Assembly (NCBI GenBank): GCA_900313155.1
Contig: OMQE01000129.1
Coordinates: 1 to 8,558 of the forward strand
Length of the DNA stretch: 8,558 bases
From: an uncultured Rhodospirillaceae bacterium
GTDB lineage: Bacteria; Pseudomonadota; Alphaproteobacteria; RF32; CAG-239
Direction of reading: 5' to 3'
Of the stretch, positions 5,248 through 8,558 are shown one piece after another. A program made the translations under genes and the position numbers. The notes under the pieces are model-generated. The model had not been told where the DNA came from, searched no databases, and worked only from the letters and a program-made list of their open reading frames with translations. Every line of letters begins with the position of its first letter. Position 1 is the first letter of the stretch.

Positions 5248-6222
5248 TTATTTTACTTCCAAATTCCAAGTTGTTTGTATAATTTCATCAATATTTACAT
5301 AATCAGGTTGCCAGTTCAAGACTTTTTGTGCCTTTTGATTCGTCGCAACCAGAATTGCCGGGTCTCCGGCACGGCGCGGTGCAAATTCATAGGCAATTTT
5401 TCGTCCTGTTACCCGCTCAACCGCTTCAATTATTTCCAAAACCGAAGTACCTTTGTTTGTGCCTAAATTTATAACATGCGAATCGCCTTTTTGAAGCAGC
5501 TGACGAATGGCGGCAACATGAGCCGAAGCTAAGTCTTCAACATGAATATAATCTCGAACACAAGTTCCATCCGGCGTATCATAATCATTTCCGAAAACCT
5601 GCATCTTTTGGCGTTTTCCGGTTGCAACTTCCATCACTATCGGTAACAAATTTTGCGGATTTTTCTCGCGCCCTTTGATTGAGCCGTCTGCCGCGTAGCC
5701 CACCGCATTAAAATAGCGCAAAGCTATATAATGAAAATCTTTTAAACGGCTATACCAATCCATCAGCTCTTCTATTTTGAGTTTGGTGTAGCCATAAAAA
5801 TTTATCGGGCAAACCGGATGCTGTTCATCAACAGGCATATATTGAGGCATGCCAAATACAGCGGCGGAGGATGAAAACACAACGTTTTTAATGCCGGTTT
5901 CTATCATGGCATTAAAAATGTTAACAGAGCCGTTCAAATTATTTAGGGCATATTTTTGCGGATTATCCATAGATTCGCCAACTGCCTTTTTGGCCGCCAA
6001 ATGAACTACCGCATCATAACCTTCGGACATTGTTTGTCGAAGCATTTGAAAATCTAAAATATCACCTCTGATAAACTGAGCATCTGCAAACAGGTTACAC
6101 TCTTGCCCCGTAGAAAGATTATCATATACCGTTACAGCAAAGTCATTTTTGAGCAATGCTCTTACCACATGGCTCCCGATATATCCGGCGCCGCCGATAA
6201 CTAACACTTTATTTTTTTGCAC
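5248..6222 (-). CDS. galE: UDP-glucose 4-epimerase
   Basis: A 324-residue cytoplasmic short-chain dehydrogenase-type enzyme interconverting UDP-glucose and UDP-galactose, supplying galactose for envelope polysaccharide. The NAD-binding motif GGAGYIGSH is at 10-18. Catalytic Ser118/Ser119 lie in SSSAAVFG and the Tyr143-x-x-x-Lys147 pair in FYGYTK. The GalE-type substrate-loop blocks RYFNAVGY, CVRDYIHVEDLA and INLGTNKGTSVLEI follow. The start is GTG, fixed by a strong AAAGGAG (6229-6235) six bases upstream. It is slightly shorter than E. coli GalE (338) but complete. It opens an operon with terC and a histidine phosphatase. Its promoter shares the gap with dnaB and is overlapped by a DnaA box. 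A related UDP-sugar epimerase specificity cannot be excluded. Confidence 0.93.
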   Translation of the reverse strand: MQKNKVLVIGGAGYIGSHVVRALLKNDFAVTVYDNLSTGQECNLFADAQFIRGDILDFQMLRQTMSEGYDAVVHLAAKKAVGESMDNPQKYALNNLNGSVNIFNAMIETGIKNVVFSSSAAVFGMPQYMPVDEQHPVCPINFYGYTKLKIEELMDWYSRLKDFHYIALRYFNAVGYAADGSIKGREKNPQNLLPIVMEVATGKRQKMQVFGNDYDTPDGTCVRDYIHVEDLASAHVAAIRQLLQKGDSHVINLGTNKGTSVLEIIEAVERVTGRKIAYEFAPRRAGDPAILVATNQKAQKVLNWQPDYVNIDEIIQTTWNLEVK

Positions 6223-6246
6223 TTTAATCTCCTTTTATTTCAGGCA

Positions 6247-6275
6247 AATATAAACCTTATACCCATTATCCACAA
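6247..6275 (-). promoter_or_regulatory. Candidate galE operon promoter
   Basis: On the minus strand, TTGTGG (6270-6275) is separated by 17 bases from TATATT (6247-6252). The -10 has five matches of six and the -35 three. The -35 lies within the perfect DnaA box, so a protein bound there should block this promoter. Alternative -10 hexamers (TATAAG, GATAAT) are present nearby. Confidence 0.4.
6257..6274 (+). promoter_or_regulatory. Two abutting DnaA-box-like 9-mers
   Basis: Bases 6266-6274 read TTATCCACA, a perfect DnaA box of the high-affinity class (TTATNCACA). Directly before it, 6257-6265 read TTATACCCA, one mismatch from the consensus, in the same orientation with no spacer. The pair lies in the divergent galE/dnaB promoter region. 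The weaker 9-mer also occurs inside tolR, so by itself it is not significant. The adjacency and location are what make the pair notable. Confidence 0.55.
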
Positions 6276-6359
6276 GCAAAAAAATATTTCGCTAAACAAT
6301 ATTTTGTTTTTTTATATAACAAAAAAAGATAAAATTTTATTTATTAAATAGAGTGGACA
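6275..6359 (+). promoter_or_regulatory. Very AT-rich dnaB upstream region
   Basis: Bases 6281-6350 contain only 7 G/C in 70 by hand count. Possible dnaB promoter elements are TTGTTT (6304-6309) with GATAAA (6328-6333) at an 18-base spacing, or a -10 among TATATA/TATAAC at 6313-6320; neither is convincing. The dnaB ribosome site is weak (GAGTGG, three bases before the ATG). The tract sits directly beside the DnaA boxes, so it would also melt easily. Confidence 0.35.
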
Positions 6360-7877
6360 ATGGAAAAACCTGATATTACAAAATTGCCGAAAAATATTGA
6401 AGCCGAACAAGCCGTGCTGGGCGCCCTGTTGGCAAATAATAAACTGCACGAAAAAGTAGCGGAGATTTTGAAACCCCAATATTTTGCCGACGCAACACAC
6501 CAAAAAATTTATGAAGTGATGTCAAAGCTGATTATGCGCGACCAAGTGGCCGACGTGGTAACCTTGAAAAGCTATTTTGAACAGCAAGGAACATTGGCCG
6601 AAGTCGGTGGTTTTCCTTATTTGATTAAGTTGGCAGAAAGTGCTTCACCGCTGACCAATGTGGAATATTACGCTCAATTTATTTATGATAAATATTTGCG
6701 TCGCGAACTGATTAACACCGGTTTTGAAATTGTTAATTCGGCAATGACCGAAACTGTAGATGCCACCGCCACTGACCAAATTACTAATGCCGAAAAAATA
6801 CTATACAATTTAGCCGACAGCGGCTCGGCACAAGGCGGATTTATTGACTTTGGGCAAGCTTTGGAATCGTCTTTGAAAACCATTGAAAAAGCCTATCAGA
6901 AAGAGGGAAAAATTTCCGGTGTGCCATCAGGGTTATCAAGGCTCGATTATCAAATCGGCGGATTAAACGAATCGGAATTGATTATTTTGGCCGGACGTCC
7001 AGCTATGGGAAAAACGGCTCTTGCCACCAATATTGCCTATAATGTGGCTGCGTATTTTGCACGGCGCAAGGAAGAAGCAGAAGAAAAACATCGCAAAAAT
7101 CCGGATATTCCGCTGGATTATGATAAAGAAAATATGGGTGTGGCATTTTTCTCGCTTGAAATGTCATCTGACGAATTGGCGGCACGTATTCTTTCCACCA
7201 ATACTCAAGTTCAAAGCCAAAATATGCGCACAGGTCGGCTGACCGAAGCTGATTTTACACGTTTGGCGGCGGCTGTTTCAACATTAGAAAGCATTCCGCT
7301 TTATATTGACGACACACCGGGAATTAGTATCAACGCCATTCGTAATCGGGCACGACGCCTAAAACGCAGTAAAGGTTTGGGGCTGATTGTAATTGACTAT
7401 ATTCAACTAATCAGTGGCACCGGCGACCGCAAAAGCGAAGGTAACCGTGTGCAAGAATTATCGGAAATTTCTCGTGGATTAAAAATTATGGCAAAAGAGC
7501 TGAAAGTTCCGGTTATTGCCCTTTCGCAGCTGAACCGCGGAGTGGAATCGCGTGATGATAAACGGCCGGTAATGTCAGATTTGCGCGAATCCGGCTCTAT
7601 TGAACAAGATGCCGACATTGTGATGTTCGTATTCCGTGAAAATTATTACATTCACAACGCCGAACCAAAACCGAAAGAAGGCGAATCACCGGAAAAATTT
7701 GCCAAAGCGCATGAAGAATGGGTTAAGCGTGACCGCGAAACGGCTAACATTGCCGAAGTAATTATTGGTAAGCACCGTCATGGTCCGACCGGTACCGTTA
7801 AACTCTATTGGAACGGCGAATTCACGCAGTTTGGCGATTTGGCTGAAGCCGACCATTTTCCGGAACAGAGAGGATAA
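6360..7877 (+). CDS. dnaB: Replicative DNA helicase DnaB
   Basis: A 505-residue hexameric 5'-3' helicase that unwinds DNA at the replication fork. The N-terminal domain (about 10-115, from NIEAEQAVLGALL) mediates hexamer and primase contacts. A linker leads to the RecA-like motor: SGLSRLDYQIGGL, Walker A GRPAMGKT (212-219), SLEMSSDELAAR, Walker B LIVIDYIQLI (342-351), ALSQLNRGVESR, and the SDLRESGSIEQDADIVMFVFRE and IIGKHRHGPTG blocks. About 25 charged residues (roughly 232-258, from RRKEEAEEKH to KENMG) lie between Walker A and the next strand, the place where alphaproteobacterial DnaB proteins typically carry an insertion. No intein or frameshift is present. The start is the conserved MEKPDITKLPKNIEAEQAVLG. 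It is the first gene of an apparent operon with two YcgN-family genes, and its upstream region carries DnaA boxes. Confidence 0.96.
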   Translation: MEKPDITKLPKNIEAEQAVLGALLANNKLHEKVAEILKPQYFADATHQKIYEVMSKLIMRDQVADVVTLKSYFEQQGTLAEVGGFPYLIKLAESASPLTNVEYYAQFIYDKYLRRELINTGFEIVNSAMTETVDATATDQITNAEKILYNLADSGSAQGGFIDFGQALESSLKTIEKAYQKEGKISGVPSGLSRLDYQIGGLNESELIILAGRPAMGKTALATNIAYNVAAYFARRKEEAEEKHRKNPDIPLDYDKENMGVAFFSLEMSSDELAARILSTNTQVQSQNMRTGRLTEADFTRLAAAVSTLESIPLYIDDTPGISINAIRNRARRLKRSKGLGLIVIDYIQLISGTGDRKSEGNRVQELSEISRGLKIMAKELKVPVIALSQLNRGVESRDDKRPVMSDLRESGSIEQDADIVMFVFRENYYIHNAEPKPKEGESPEKFAKAHEEWVKRDRETANIAEVIIGKHRHGPTGTVKLYWNGEFTQFGDLAEADHFPEQRG

Positions 7878-7879
7878 AA

Positions 7880-8263
7880 ATGGCTCACCCGTGGGACAAT
7901 ATCAGCGAAGATGAATGGGAAGCCATTTGCAAGCGTTGCGGTAAATGCTGCCTCTATTCCTTACAAGACGAAGACAGTGGCGAAATATACCATACAAATG
8001 TATTATGCGAATATTTTGATGAGGAGCGCTCACTTTGCACGGTATATGATAAGCGTTGTGAACTTAAACCAGAATGTTTGAAGCTGACTAAAGATAATGT
8101 TGATAAACTGCCGTTTATGCCAAAATCGTGTGCTTATCGAAAGCTTTTTGACGCGTCTTATAAAGATGTGCCAACTCCAAGCATCAAGAATCGGGTAATT
8201 AAAGAAACGCAAATCAACCCTGAAGATATCGAAGATTATATTGTCGATTGGGAGGATTTATGA
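7880..8263 (+). CDS. ycgN: YcgN family (UPF0153) CxxCxxCC protein, copy 1
   Basis: A 127-residue cytoplasmic protein with nine cysteines and no membrane segment. It opens with the family signature WEAICKRCGKCCL, giving Cys17, 20, 23 and 24 in CxxCxxCC. Cys43, 53, 60, 66 and 84 follow in the pattern expected for a YcgN/YkgJ-type Zn/Fe-chelating domain. The C-terminal IKETQINPEDIEDYIVDWEDL also matches YcgN. Biochemical function is not established for the family; metal binding is predicted. The gene begins two bases after the dnaB stop with GAGAGG as ribosome site, so it is almost certainly cotranscribed with the helicase. Its TGA stop overlaps the ATG of a second family member. Compared with typical YcgN, the N-terminus is short and lacks the FW-LAEM lead, which copy 2 retains. 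Confidence 0.85.
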   Translation: MAHPWDNISEDEWEAICKRCGKCCLYSLQDEDSGEIYHTNVLCEYFDEERSLCTVYDKRCELKPECLKLTKDNVDKLPFMPKSCAYRKLFDASYKDVPTPSIKNRVIKETQINPEDIEDYIVDWEDL

Positions 8264-8558
8264 GCAATTTTGATGAAGACCTGCAAGCTGCTTATAATCC
8301 GCAGGAACGAGTTGATGCTGCTAAAAAATTAGAGCCGGAATTTTGGAAACATAAAAAGCTTGCCGAAATGAATCGGGACGAATGGGAAGCACTGTGTGAC
8401 GGATGCGGAAAATGTTGCCTTAATAAAATAGAAATCAAAGGACAAATAAAATGGACCAACACCCACTGTCGTTTTTTAGATTGTCAAAGCTGTTTATGTA
8501 AAATATATCCGCATCGCTTTGAGGTAGTAAAAGATTGCCGAGATATAGACTTGGCCGC
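8260..8558 (+). CDS. YcgN family (UPF0153) CxxCxxCC protein, copy 2, 3' end missing
   Basis: The first 99 codons are present; the frame is open at the window edge. Translation starts at an ATGA overlap with copy 1, with a strong GGGAGG (8250-8255) four bases upstream. A 27-residue acidic lead precedes FWKHKKLAEMNRDEWEALCD, the canonical YcgN start, then CDGCGKCC (Cys46, 49, 52, 53) and further cysteines at 70, 75, 78, 80 and 93. The segment after CCL differs from copy 1: IEIKGQIKWTNTHC replaces the more conserved DEDSGEIYHTNVLC. Extra cysteines at 75 and 78 are added. This is a diverged paralogue rather than a recent duplicate. Metal chelation is the likely property; the role is unknown. Confidence 0.85.
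   Translation, partial: MSNFDEDLQAAYNPQERVDAAKKLEPEFWKHKKLAEMNRDEWEALCDGCGKCCLNKIEIKGQIKWTNTHCRFLDCQSCLCKIYPHRFEVVKDCRDIDLA

Noticed and set aside
6990..7400. Possible intein or insertion in dnaB near Walker A.
   Set aside because: The reading is continuous and the extra charged segment is only about 25 residues, with no intein motifs. It matches the usual alphaproteobacterial insertion.

Overview
The window looks like chromosomal DNA from an AT-rich alphaproteobacterium. The main evidence is gcrA, a cell-cycle regulator essentially restricted to Alphaproteobacteria, with TolQ and DnaB proteins of the alphaproteobacterial type and a YcgN-family pair. All long frames use the standard bacterial code: Trp is TGG, and TGA serves as a stop. 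No mobile element, tRNA, rRNA or CRISPR array was seen. The species cannot be named from this sequence; a host-associated or otherwise AT-rich uncultured lineage is inference only.

Layout. Positions 1-1350 (minus strand) hold tolQ, tolR and the start of tolA, the inner-membrane motor and linker of the Tol-Pal envelope system. Next, on the same strand, is a 414-residue secreted protein of unknown function (2707-1463). It diverges from gcrA (2840-3301, plus). gcrA ends in a clear hairpin terminator, and a near-consensus promoter begins 1-2 bases after its T-tract. That promoter drives a short unit, about 330 nt, with two candidate single-pass membrane miniproteins of 37 and 36 residues. The unit closes at a strong, probably bidirectional terminator (3664-3726). 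From the other side, the tightly packed minus-strand operon galE-terC-histidine phosphatase converges on the same terminator. A 137-base gap (6223-6359) separates galE from the plus-strand unit dnaB-ycgN-ycgN2; ycgN2 runs off the window edge.

Regulatory reading. Three gaps carry signals that fit the cell-cycle theme. A full CtrA-type TTAA-N7-TTAA site lies just upstream of a candidate tolQ promoter, next to a perfect 16-bp palindrome at the expected transcript start. Two abutting DnaA-box-like 9-mers, one a perfect TTATCCACA, sit beside a very AT-rich tract between galE and dnaB. No GANTC (CcrM/GcrA) site was seen in the promoter gaps.

Most of the window is ordinary housekeeping sequence. 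The parts most worth a second look are the miniprotein unit at 3361-3726, the DnaA-box pair ahead of dnaB, the possible CtrA control of tolQRA, and the translationally coupled ycgN duplicates behind dnaB.
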